A DNA stretch of 6,402 nt from an uncultured Thiotrichaceae bacterium (GCA_902727945.1 CACVAV010000178.1:1-6402); one strand, 5' to 3'; positions 1-5,934 are shown, counted from the first letter of the stretch. Made by a program: numbers and translations. Notes: generated by a model from the letters alone, not told the origin.

Positions 1-982
1 CCGGCAGATCTTTTTCCAGATCATGCAGGTGCAAACGACGGCCATTCAGGAACAATGTCGGCGTACTATCAACACCCAGGCGCTGGCCTTCAGCCTGGCC
101 ACGTTTAACCTGCTCTTCCGGATAATCTGACTCGATACATTTATTAAACGCATCCATATCCAATTTTAACTTTTCAGCCAGCCCGACTACCGCCGCATCA
201 TTCAGCGCACGCTGATCCGAGAACGCCAGATCATGATATTCCCAGTACTTGTCCTGCTTATACGCGCAGGCAGCACCTTCAGCAATTTTACGTGAAACAC
301 CTGAACGATTGACCGGGAAATCCAGAAAGACAATTTTCAGGTCATCTTTAAACTGTTCAGATACCTTTGTCAGCACATCAGCAGCACGTTTACAGTGCGG
401 GCACTGATAATCTGCAAATTCAATTAACACAGCTTTGCCATTTTCAGCGCCTTTAAACGGATAACCACTAATATCAATCTCAGCGAACGGTGCTACCGGC
501 ATATCGAAGCCTAGTTTAAAGACACTATCGGCTTTCAGCGCTTCCAGAAACTCAGCCTGTTTGGCAACCTGAGCATTTTGTTCCAACAGTTGCTTAACCT
601 GCCCTTTGATATTGTCCAACGGTTGGTTAATACGGGCTTTGTTCTCTTCGTAAAATTTATTAATCGCTTCTTCTGTCGCTTCCTCAGCTTTAAATAAGCT
701 CAGCGCGACCTCGTCTACAGACTTACCACTGTCTTCAGCCTGCTTTTCCACGGCCAAAGTGACCAATGCTTCATCGACCAATGCTTGTTTAGCCTTATAA
801 AATTGCAACTGAGCATCGTACAAAGCCTGCTGTACTGAAAGTGGCAGGTCTGTTGACAAGTAGCTTTTTTCATCTAGTTGAAAAAGCGCAGCGTCTTCAG
901 CCATAGTAACCTGTGTGCTGCTCATCAGCGCGAACGCAACGCCTAAAGCCATACGCTTAAACGATTTAACGGTTATTTTCAT
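1..982 (-). CDS. DsbA-family thiol:disulphide oxidoreductase with SurA-like N-terminal region (3' end beyond window)
   Basis: Open reading frame from ATG at 982 to the left edge; 327 residues are visible and the C-terminus is missing. Residues 1-28 look like a Sec signal peptide (basic start, hydrophobic 11-20, likely cleavage after TMA at 28), so the protein should be periplasmic. Residues about 48-147 are an Ala/Glu/Lys-rich helical region with the pattern of SurA/parvulin N-terminal domains (KAKQALVDEALVTLAVEKQ, then GKSVDEV, then INKFYEENKARI); this assignment is by pattern only. The thioredoxin fold begins near 168. It has the catalytic CPHC at 194-197 (after EFADYQ), an extra cysteine pair C239/C282 typical of the Thioredoxin_4 group of DsbA-like proteins, and the cis-proline T307-P308. 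CPHC is the classical DsbA active site, so an oxidase role is likely, although an isomerase role cannot be excluded. A weak GGA Shine-Dalgarno lies 8-9 bases upstream of the ATG. The gene is co-oriented with the Smr gene but separated from it by about 250 bases, so it probably has its own promoter. Confidence 0.9.
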   Translation of the reverse strand, partial: MKITVKSFKRMALGVAFALMSSTQVTMAEDAALFQLDEKSYLSTDLPLSVQQALYDAQLQFYKAKQALVDEALVTLAVEKQAEDSGKSVDEVALSLFKAEEATEEAINKFYEENKARINQPLDNIKGQVKQLLEQNAQVAKQAEFLEALKADSVFKLGFDMPVAPFAEIDISGYPFKGAENGKAVLIEFADYQCPHCKRAADVLTKVSEQFKDDLKIVFLDFPVNRSGVSRKIAEGAACAYKQDKYWEYHDLAFSDQRALNDAAVVGLAEKLKLDMDAFNKCIESDYPEEQVKRGQAEGQRLGVDSTPTLFLNGRRLHLHDLEKDLP

Positions 983-1030
983 CAGTTTAGTTCCGATCTC
1001 TATTTAATAATTTAGTCAACCCAAACGACA

Positions 1031-1069
1031 TCGGCAGAGTCTAATTGACACACTCACCGGTACTGCCGA
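1031..1069. repeat. 7-bp inverted repeat, possible leader hairpin or operator
   Basis: TCGGCAG at 1031-1037 is the exact reverse complement of CTGCCGA at 1063-1069, with 25 bases between them, including the palindrome ACCGGT at 1056-1061. It lies between the possible extended -10 box (1084-1092) and the DsbA-family start at 982. It would therefore be in that gene's 5' untranslated leader if the promoter is correct. It could be an operator or a weak leader hairpin. No known regulator site is recognised. Confidence 0.35.
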
Positions 1070-1083
1070 ACATACAGTGAAAA

Positions 1084-1092
1084 AATATAGCA
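1084..1092 (-). promoter_or_regulatory. Possible extended -10 promoter for the DsbA-family gene
   Basis: On the minus strand this reads TGC-TATATT, an extended -10 element (TGn plus a 5/6 match to TATAAT). It lies about 100 bases upstream of the ATG at 982. No good -35 hexamer sits 16-18 bases upstream, which is usual for extended -10 promoters. The rest of the 983-1231 gap is AT-rich and has no convincing terminator for the Smr gene. Confidence 0.3.
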
Positions 1093-1231
1093 TAGAACAA
1101 TAGGAACAGTGGATTAACAGCAGCTTTTTTAAGTTACGAAAAATTAATAGATCAGAACATTAACTCACTCGTTACCTCGCAGGGCGGATGTTGCAAAACA
1201 GAGGCTTCAGTGTTAAATGTATAACGATAAT

Positions 1232-1780
1232 TTACCGTTTCAACAACACATACACCGCACCTGTCCCGCCATCTACCTGTCGGGCTGAGTGAAAAGCCTG
1301 CACACGATCATGCTGTCGCAACCAGTTATTGATTTTAATCTTTAACACCGGCCCGCGATGATCCGAACGGTTACCTTTGCCATGGATAATCCGTACACAC
1401 TCGCCCCGCATAGGGTAAATGGTCACCAAAAACTCTGCCAGATAAGTCCTGGCTTGTTTTGCATTCAGCCCATGCAAATCCAGCTCAGCCGCAATCCGGT
1501 ATTCCCCGCGCCGTAATTTATTAAATACCCGGTGCTGAATACCCGGACGCATATAGCTGAGCACATCACCGGGCTGCAAATCCAGCGGTATATATTCATC
1601 AGAAAACATATCCTCCAGTGCTTGCTGCTCATCCTCCATGGTTTTCAGGGGTATCGGCTTGGGTTTTGGGGTATCATGCACCACCTGATTAACGGGTTGC
1701 AGCGGTGAAACGTCCCGCATAAACTCTTGAAAAAGGTTGGATTCATCGCTATCGAACGGGAGATTATCTTCTTTTTTCAC
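1232..1780 (-). CDS. Smr-domain protein (stand-alone MutS2-C-terminal-like, SmrA/YdaL type)
   Basis: A 182-residue protein beginning at GTG 1780. This start is chosen because AGGAG lies 7 bases upstream; an in-frame GTG at 1804 would add 8 residues and would put that Shine-Dalgarno inside the gene. Residues 15-29 (LFQEFMRDVSPLQP) resemble the N-terminal segment of proteobacterial SmrA proteins. Residues 30-60 are Pro/Lys/Glu-rich and probably flexible. The Smr domain covers about 98-182 and has all three family motifs: LDLHG at 100-104, HGKG at 133-136, and DGGTGAVYVLL at 170-180. Stand-alone Smr proteins are nucleic-acid-binding, often with nicking endonuclease activity; the exact substrate is unknown. 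Two tRNA- or ribosome-related roles have been reported for other Smr proteins, but nothing here chooses between these. It is divergent from surE, and I recall Smr genes beside surE in other gammaproteobacteria. Confidence 0.9.
   Translation of the reverse strand: MKKEDNLPFDSDESNLFQEFMRDVSPLQPVNQVVHDTPKPKPIPLKTMEDEQQALEDMFSDEYIPLDLQPGDVLSYMRPGIQHRVFNKLRRGEYRIAAELDLHGLNAKQARTYLAEFLVTIYPMRGECVRIIHGKGNRSDHRGPVLKIKINNWLRQHDRVQAFHSARQVDGGTGAVYVLLKR
1727..1755 (+). promoter_or_regulatory. Weak candidate promoter for the surE operon
   Basis: TTGAAA (5/6 match to the -35 consensus) at 1727-1732 is followed after 17 bases by TATCGA at 1750-1755, a poor -10 match (3/6). It lies inside the 5' part of the divergent Smr gene. 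Because only 39 bases separate the two start codons, at least one promoter must lie within the neighbouring gene. Low confidence. Confidence 0.15.
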
Positions 1781-1787
1781 GGGGTAT

Positions 1788-1792
1788 CTCCT
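1788..1792 (-). promoter_or_regulatory. Shine-Dalgarno site that fixes the Smr start at 1780
   Basis: The minus strand reads AGGAG, followed by 7 bases and then GTG at 1780-1778. This is the best ribosome-binding site near this gene and favours the shorter 182-residue product over the start at 1804. Confidence 0.7.
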
Positions 1793-1819
1793 CTGCTCAC
1801 TCACACACTAAAAAAACAC

Positions 1820-2569
1820 ATGAACATATTGCTCAGCAACGATGATGGTTTTCAGGCTCCCGGCCTGCAGGCGCTACGCCACGAATTACGTCAGCAACAT
1901 AATGTTACCACAGTCGCTCCGGATCGTGACCGCAGTGGTGCCAGCAATTCACTGACACTGGATATACCCCTACGCCTCACCGATCAGGGCGAACAATTAT
2001 ACAGCTTAACCGGCACACCGACTGACTGTGTACATCTTGGCCTGACTGGCCTGGATATTACACCAGATATTGTGATTTCCGGTATCAATAATGGCCCGAA
2101 TCTGGGGGATGATGTTTTGTATTCAGGCACAGTCGCCGCCGCCATGGAAGGACGGTTTCTGGGTTTCACTGCCATTGCTGTGTCACTGGATTCCCACAAT
2201 ACTGACCATGTTGCCAGCGCAGTGAACGCCACGCTGCAATTGTTAGCGCAGCGCGATACTTTTCCTGACCGGGGCAGCATGGTGCTAAATATCAATGTGC
2301 CCGATTTACCCTGGACAGCGATAAAAGGCTTTAAAATCACCCGACTCGGACAGCGCCACAAATCAGAACCGGTGATTCGCCAGAAAGACCCGCGTGGGCG
2401 TGATGTTTTCTGGATAGGGCCGGTAGGTGGCGTGGCCGATGCCGGTGAAGGCACTGATTTCCATGCTTTGGAGCAAGGCTATATTTCCGTCACCCCACTA
2501 CACAGCGACCTGACTCACTATCAGGCACTGGAAGCAACCGGAGAATGGTTAAAGGCAGTTAATAAGTGA
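1820..2569 (+). CDS. surE: 5'/3'-nucleotidase SurE
   Basis: A 249-residue protein, close to the usual SurE length (E. coli 253). The start at ATG 1820 gives the conserved family N-terminus MNILLSNDDG. Metal-binding and active-site residues are visible: D8-D9 (SNDDG), S39 (RDRSGASNS), and N91 in SGINNGPNLGDDV, followed by YSGTVAAAMEG at 101-111. GTPTDCVHLG at 65-74 is also typical. SurE is a cytoplasmic metal-dependent phosphatase that removes phosphate from 5'- and 3'-nucleoside monophosphates and is linked to stress survival. It is the first gene of the operon, and its TGA overlaps the next start (GTGA). The sequence just before the ATG (A-rich, ACTAAAAAAACAC) has no clear Shine-Dalgarno, so initiation may depend on the A-rich leader. 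Confidence 0.97.
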   Translation: MNILLSNDDGFQAPGLQALRHELRQQHNVTTVAPDRDRSGASNSLTLDIPLRLTDQGEQLYSLTGTPTDCVHLGLTGLDITPDIVISGINNGPNLGDDVLYSGTVAAAMEGRFLGFTAIAVSLDSHNTDHVASAVNATLQLLAQRDTFPDRGSMVLNINVPDLPWTAIKGFKITRLGQRHKSEPVIRQKDPRGRDVFWIGPVGGVADAGEGTDFHALEQGYISVTPLHSDLTHYQALEATGEWLKAVNK

Positions 2570-3255
2570 GCAGACCTACCATCAATGAGAAAAGCATAAA
2601 AGGTATTGGCATGACCTCACAACGCACCCGGAACCGCCTGATGGACAGGTTGCGGGAGAAAGGCATTGAAAACGAAGCCATCTTAGAGGTGATGAGCAAA
2701 GTCCCGCGTCATTTATTCATGGATGAAGCCATGGCCAGTCGCTCATACGAAGATACTGCACTCCCGATTGGTTATGGACAAACCATTTCTCAGCCCTATA
2801 TCGTGGCGCGAATGACTGAACTACTGTTCGCAGGTGAGCGACCATTACGCAAAGTACTCGAAGTAGGCACAGGTTCCGGCTATCAGGCTGCCATACTCGG
2901 CGCATTCATACCCGATCTCTATACAGTAGAACGCATTGAAGCTCTGTATAAACATACACGGGATCTGCTGCACGCGCTTGGTTACCGCAATATAACCACC
3001 CAATTAAGTGACGGAAGCTGGGGATTGAAACAAAATGCCCCGTTTGATGGCATTATTGTGACAGCAGCTCCGGAAACTGTACCCGATGCTTTGCCGGAAC
3101 AACTGGCTATTGGCGCGCAATTAATAATTCCGGCCGGGCCTCAGGATTCAGCGCAATCCTTACACATTATTACCCGCACCGGGGAACGTGACTACGACAC
3201 TAAAATAATGGAATCAGTGCAATTTGTGCCTTTGATTCGCGATTCAAATAAATAA
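2566..3255 (+). CDS. pcm: Protein-L-isoaspartate O-methyltransferase
   Basis: Encodes 229 residues from GTG 2566, which overlaps the surE stop by four bases and so suggests translational coupling. An alternative start is ATG 2611, giving 214 residues from MTSQRTRNRL; AAAGG lies 7 bases upstream of it, and the P. aeruginosa Pcm begins at the equivalent residue, so the true start is uncertain. The enzyme transfers a methyl group from S-adenosylmethionine to isoaspartyl residues in ageing proteins, starting their repair. Family signatures (numbered from 2566): VPRHLF at 46-51, YEDTALPIGYGQTISQPY at 61-78, and the SAM-binding motif VLEVGTGSGYQ at 97-107. IIVTAAPETVP and a final VQFVPLI are also typical. 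It is cytoplasmic. surE-pcm pairing is classical in gammaproteobacteria. Confidence 0.95.
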   Translation: MSRPTINEKSIKGIGMTSQRTRNRLMDRLREKGIENEAILEVMSKVPRHLFMDEAMASRSYEDTALPIGYGQTISQPYIVARMTELLFAGERPLRKVLEVGTGSGYQAAILGAFIPDLYTVERIEALYKHTRDLLHALGYRNITTQLSDGSWGLKQNAPFDGIIVTAAPETVPDALPEQLAIGAQLIIPAGPQDSAQSLHIITRTGERDYDTKIMESVQFVPLIRDSNK

Positions 3256-3277
3256 AGTAATAAAAGTTGTGGTAAAA

Positions 3278-3856
3278 ATGAAACTTTTCTCTATTCTATA
3301 TAACAAAGTCCTTAACTGGGCAAAACATCCGAAAGCACCCTGGTATCTTGGCAGTCTGAGTTTTGCGGAATCGTCTTTCTTCCCCATTCCACCTGATGTC
3401 ATGCTGATGCCGATGGTCATGGCAAATCCATCAAGGTGGAGCTGGTTTGCAACATTAACGACGCTCACTTCGGTATTAGGTGGCATATTCGGCTATGTCA
3501 TTGGTTTTTTTGCCTTTGAAACTTTAGAGCCTCTGATTATACAATGGGGCTACGGAGAGAAATTAGCTATTGCAGAAAGCTGGTTTTCCGAATGGGGTAT
3601 ATGGGTTATTTTTGCTGCGGGGTTTTCCCCTATTCCCTACAAACTATTTACGATTACTGCAGGCGCGTTATCAATGGCATTGGTTCCATTTATAGTGGCA
3701 TCCATCATCGGAAGGGGAGCGCGTTTTTTTATTGTTTCGGCACTTCTGGCCTGGGCAGGCCCCAAAATGGAACCGGTTATACGCCGTTACATTGAATGGT
3801 TGGGTTGGTTTGTTGTCGGAGCGCTGGTTTTTATTGTATTACTCACACAGGTGTAA
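3278..3856 (+). CDS. yqaA: YqaA family membrane protein (DedA/VTT superfamily)
   Basis: A 192-residue integral inner-membrane protein. ATG 3278 is preferred because family members begin near MKLFSxLY; GTG 3269 would add three residues, and neither start has a strong Shine-Dalgarno. Signatures are HPxAPWYLG at 17-25, the SFAESSFFPIPPDVML segment at 28-43 (the acidic/proline re-entrant loop of DedA proteins), the second half-motif FSPIPYKLFTITAG at 116-129, and a Gly/Arg stretch GRGARFF at 145-151. Hydrophobic segments lie at about 57-80, 107-115, 132-158 and 174-190. Some DedA-superfamily proteins act as undecaprenyl-phosphate or phospholipid flippases; for YqaA itself the substrate is not established. 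It lies 22 bases after pcm and 3 bases before the LysM lipoprotein gene, so co-transcription is very likely. Confidence 0.88.
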   Translation: MKLFSILYNKVLNWAKHPKAPWYLGSLSFAESSFFPIPPDVMLMPMVMANPSRWSWFATLTTLTSVLGGIFGYVIGFFAFETLEPLIIQWGYGEKLAIAESWFSEWGIWVIFAAGFSPIPYKLFTITAGALSMALVPFIVASIIGRGARFFIVSALLAWAGPKMEPVIRRYIEWLGWFVVGALVFIVLLTQV

Positions 3857-3859
3857 CTC

Positions 3860-5041
3860 ATGGATAGAAGAATTAAACTGCTGGCTGCGACCTCCGTAGC
3901 TGCGTTGACAACAGTCGCATGTGCCCCCAACATGGGAACAAATGCTCCACACGCCCAACAGGCTCAGAACTATACAGGCAGCACCAGTTCACCTGTGACA
4001 CACTCTCACAGTGGCAAAGTTCACTCACACGCTTTACCGGCAACAGGTATCAGGCATACCCATGCCATCGGCAATGGGCAAACCCGGCAACCCAGCACGC
4101 AATATCAACAACCTCAGCAACCTGCCGGAAATAATAGCGGCGGCACAACACATGCACACAGTGGCAGAACACACAGCCACAACCTGCCCGCCAGTGGCCT
4201 GAATCATACTCACCGTATGGGAGCAGGAGCAGCCGCAGCACCAACTGCACGACCACCCGTAGCTACTTACACACCACCAGCGGCAAACACCGGCAACAAC
4301 AACGGTGGCCAGGCTCACTCCCATAACGGCAAAGTACACTCACACCGCTTGCCCGCCAGTGGCTTGAATCATGGTCATAATATGGGCGGCGCACGTCCGG
4401 CAACTAATACTAACCGACCCGTTGCCAACCCACCCGCTGCTACCTACAACTCTAGCTATAACGTCAGCGCAGGCAATAACAGCGGCGGTACAACACACGC
4501 ACACAATGGCCGCACTCATTCTCATCCGTTACCCGCCAGCGGCACTAACCACACACACCGTACCGGGGGCGGTGGTCGCACAAACTATACGCCACCACAG
4601 CAAAATACGACCTACACCCCACCACAACAAAATACGACCTATACCCCACCGCAGCAGAATAATAGTGGTAGTAGTTATTACGACAACAGTAGTAATAATG
4701 TGACACCGACACCAACTGCTAATAATACAAACGACAGCTACTATGATTACACTGGTCAAGGTGGCAACAGTTCGGAGTATGACAGAGTAAAACCTAAGTC
4801 TGCGTACACCCCCAACAACAGCTACTCTAATTATCAGCCGCAACAGCAGCCAACAAGCAACAGCGATTCATTTCCACCACAGAATCCATCCGGCGGTAAT
4901 ACCTATGCAGTTAAAAGAGGTGATACCGTATTCCAGGTGATGCGTAATACCGGTGTCTACTGGAAAGATATTATTCGCCTGAACAACTTAAGCGCTCCGA
5001 ACTACCAGATTAACCCGGGGCAAATTCTGAGGTTGCGTTAA
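3860..5041 (+). CDS. Histidine-rich repeat LysM lipoprotein in the nlpD position, no M23 domain
   Basis: A 393-residue predicted outer-membrane lipoprotein. The signal is MDRRIKLLAATSVAALTTVAC with the lipidated cysteine at 21; Thr at -3 is slightly atypical, and Ala at +2 (not Asp) favours outer-membrane sorting. Four 22-residue histidine-rich repeats lie at 47-68, 97-118, 152-173 and 212-233. Each has six His in the pattern H-x-H-x-G-[KR]-x-H-S-H, then LPA-[ST]-G, then H-x-H. A 9-residue YTPPQQNTT unit is repeated three times at 243-269, followed by an Asn/Ser/Tyr/Gln-rich low-complexity linker to about 346. One LysM domain (348-392; GDTVFQVMRNTGV, then INPGQILRL) should bind peptidoglycan. 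The protein ends there, and no M23/LytM peptidase domain follows, unlike NlpD. AGGTG overlapping the yqaA stop lies 6 bases upstream as a Shine-Dalgarno. The role is unknown; metal binding by the His clusters and wall tethering are inferences. Known NlpD activates amidase AmiC through its LytM domain, which cannot apply here. Confidence 0.88.
   Translation: MDRRIKLLAATSVAALTTVACAPNMGTNAPHAQQAQNYTGSTSSPVTHSHSGKVHSHALPATGIRHTHAIGNGQTRQPSTQYQQPQQPAGNNSGGTTHAHSGRTHSHNLPASGLNHTHRMGAGAAAAPTARPPVATYTPPAANTGNNNGGQAHSHNGKVHSHRLPASGLNHGHNMGGARPATNTNRPVANPPAATYNSSYNVSAGNNSGGTTHAHNGRTHSHPLPASGTNHTHRTGGGGRTNYTPPQQNTTYTPPQQNTTYTPPQQNNSGSSYYDNSSNNVTPTPTANNTNDSYYDYTGQGGNSSEYDRVKPKSAYTPNNSYSNYQPQQQPTSNSDSFPPQNPSGGNTYAVKRGDTVFQVMRNTGVYWKDIIRLNNLSAPNYQINPGQILRLR
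3998..4558 (+). repeat. Four dispersed 66-bp units encoding histidine-rich 22-residue repeats
   Basis: Units lie at 3998-4063, 4148-4213, 4313-4378 and 4493-4558, all in frame in the LysM lipoprotein gene. The amino-acid pattern is strongly conserved, but codons differ widely: His is written both CAC and CAT, Ser as AGT/AGC/TCT/TCA, and Leu as TTA/TTG/CTG. Units 1 and 3 share GKVHSH. Units 2 and 4 share GRTHSH and are both preceded by GNNSGGT. Unit starts are 50, 55 and 60 codons apart. Confidence 0.9.
4586..4666 (+). repeat. Three tandem 27-bp units encoding YTPPQQNTT
   Basis: Units lie at 4586-4612, 4613-4639 and 4640-4666. Units 1 and 2 differ at only three of 27 bases, all silent; the third diverges at its end into an AAT/AGT/GGT-rich stretch coding for Asn/Ser. 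The near-identity suggests recent expansion, unlike the older histidine-rich units upstream. Confidence 0.85.
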
Positions 5042-5065
5042 CACAGTACTTTTTAATTTGCTAAT

Positions 5066-5099
5066 AAAAAAGCCGCTCCATTTCTGAAGCGGCTTTTTT
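5066..5099. terminator. Bidirectional intrinsic terminator
   Basis: A perfect 12-bp inverted repeat: AAAAAAGCCGCT at 5066-5077 pairs with AGCGGCTTTTTT at 5088-5099 across a 10-base loop. The GC core AGCGGC and flanking A and T runs make it a factor-independent terminator on either strand. It lies 24 bases after the LysM lipoprotein stop and 46 bases beyond the stop of the convergent thioredoxin gene, so it probably ends both transcripts. Confidence 0.92.
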
Positions 5100-5145
5100 A
5101 TTCAATACATCAAGACGCTGGTATGGGAAGTAATACCTGATGATT

Positions 5146-5673
5146 TTAACAAACCCGTGTACCGCTATCACAAGCAGCACCTGCACGGTGTTGCGGGTTG
5201 CTTCGACGCGCTGGTTGACCAACATAACGCTGCATCTGTTGCACAGTGATCGCCCCCATATGTGTGTCAACAATTTTTCCCTGAGGAGAAACAATAAAGG
5301 TGGTCGGTACACCATAAATCAAACCCAGTGCAAACATAGAGCTATCCTGAGTCGGAACCACCGTATAATTAATACCGCGTTGGCGAATAAACTGCTTCAT
5401 TTCATTGTTAGCTGTTTCACCCGCATCCATCCCCAACACGGTAACTTTGCCACGATACTGAGCAGCAATACGCTTTAATGCAGGTAGTTCCTGAATGCAA
5501 GGCCCGCAATAAGTGGACCAATAATTGACGATTACCCACTGCCCACGGTAATCAGAAAAACGGTGTTGTTTCCCATTGATATCTTTAAATGAAAAGTCAT
5601 TAACTTGCTGAGCGGTAGCCGACGAAGAAAAAGATAAGAACACAGCAATTATTAAGAAACGCAATAGTTTCAT
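5146..5673 (-). CDS. TlpA-like periplasmic thioredoxin-family protein
   Basis: A 175-residue exported protein from ATG 5673, with GAGG 5 bases upstream as Shine-Dalgarno. Residues 1-21 form a Sec signal peptide (MKLLRFLIIAVFLSF, likely cleavage after ATA at 21). The thioredoxin fold follows: DFSFKDINGKQHRFSDYRGQ at 26-45 is the AhpC/TSA-Redoxin-type entry, NYWSTYCGPCIQELPAL at 50-66 carries the redox pair C56/C59, and YGVPTTFIVSPQGKIV at 120-135 holds the cis-proline P123. It therefore fits the TlpA/ResA/DsbE group of disulphide reductases; its partner is unknown and no cytochrome c maturation gene is in the window. The active site reads STYCGPC where ATWCGPC is usual. The tail from about 152 is polar and Arg/Gly/Ala-rich with two more cysteines, C168 and C175 (the last residue), which is not typical. 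It converges on the surE operon. Confidence 0.9.
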   Translation of the reverse strand: MKLLRFLIIAVFLSFSSSATAQQVNDFSFKDINGKQHRFSDYRGQWVIVNYWSTYCGPCIQELPALKRIAAQYRGKVTVLGMDAGETANNEMKQFIRQRGINYTVVPTQDSSMFALGLIYGVPTTFIVSPQGKIVDTHMGAITVQQMQRYVGQPARRSNPQHRAGAACDSGTRVC

Positions 5674-5711
5674 GTTAGCCTCAAGAACCCTTTTAGATAG
5701 AAATACAGTAT

Positions 5712-5720
5712 TTTATAGCA
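5712..5720 (-). promoter_or_regulatory. Possible extended -10 promoter for the thioredoxin gene
   Basis: The minus strand reads TGC-TATAAA about 40 bases upstream of the ATG at 5673, giving a short leader of roughly 30 bases. No good -35 is seen at 16-18 bases. The form resembles the TGC-TATATT box upstream of the DsbA-family gene. Confidence 0.35.
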
Positions 5721-5902
5721 GTAATACACAGACACGGCCCAGTGTTAGGGCAAGACTGAGGCAACTTAGTCAACCAATTTAGTTATTAATTAATTTTATG
5801 GCTGGAGAATTTCACTCATTGCAATAAAACACACCACATGATATGTCGGTAGAATATTATTAAGATGGTTGAATGGCAAGTTGTATTTACACAACAAAAT
5901 AC

Positions 5903-5934
5903 GCAAAACTTACAACTTTTGTTGTAAGTTTTGC
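5903..5934 (-). terminator. 14-bp perfect hairpin, probable terminator of the IPTL-CTERM gene
   Basis: GCAAAACTTACAAC (5903-5916) pairs perfectly with GTTGTAAGTTTTGC (5921-5934) across a 4-base TTTT loop. It lies about 70 bases beyond the stop of the IPTL-CTERM gene. On the minus strand it is followed by GTATTTTGTTGTG, an imperfect T-rich tail. The stem is AT-rich (5 G:C pairs of 14), so termination may be weak. It could instead be a mRNA 3'-end stabiliser or a binding site for a dimeric regulator. Confidence 0.55.

Noticed and set aside
1045..1073. Plus-strand TTGACA at 1045-1050 as a -35 box
   Set aside because: The hexamer 17 bases downstream (GAACAT) is a poor -10, and no plus-strand gene follows; it would only run antisense to the Smr gene.
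1727..1819. N-terminal extension of SurE from a TTG at 1727 (31 extra residues)
   Set aside because: SurE proteins begin at the MxILLSNDDG motif, which corresponds to the ATG at 1820; the extension is the antisense of the Smr gene 5' part.
4034..4843. Several overlapping reading frames on both strands within the LysM lipoprotein gene
   Set aside because: They are shadows of a repetitive, low-complexity coding sequence, with Cys/Val/His-biased translations, no ribosome-binding sites and no family motif.
5061..5478. Plus-strand frame 5140-5478 and minus-strand frame 5061-5315 overlapping the thioredoxin gene
   Set aside because: The thioredoxin frame has a signal peptide, CGPC and cis-proline; the others have no motif, and one runs through the terminator.
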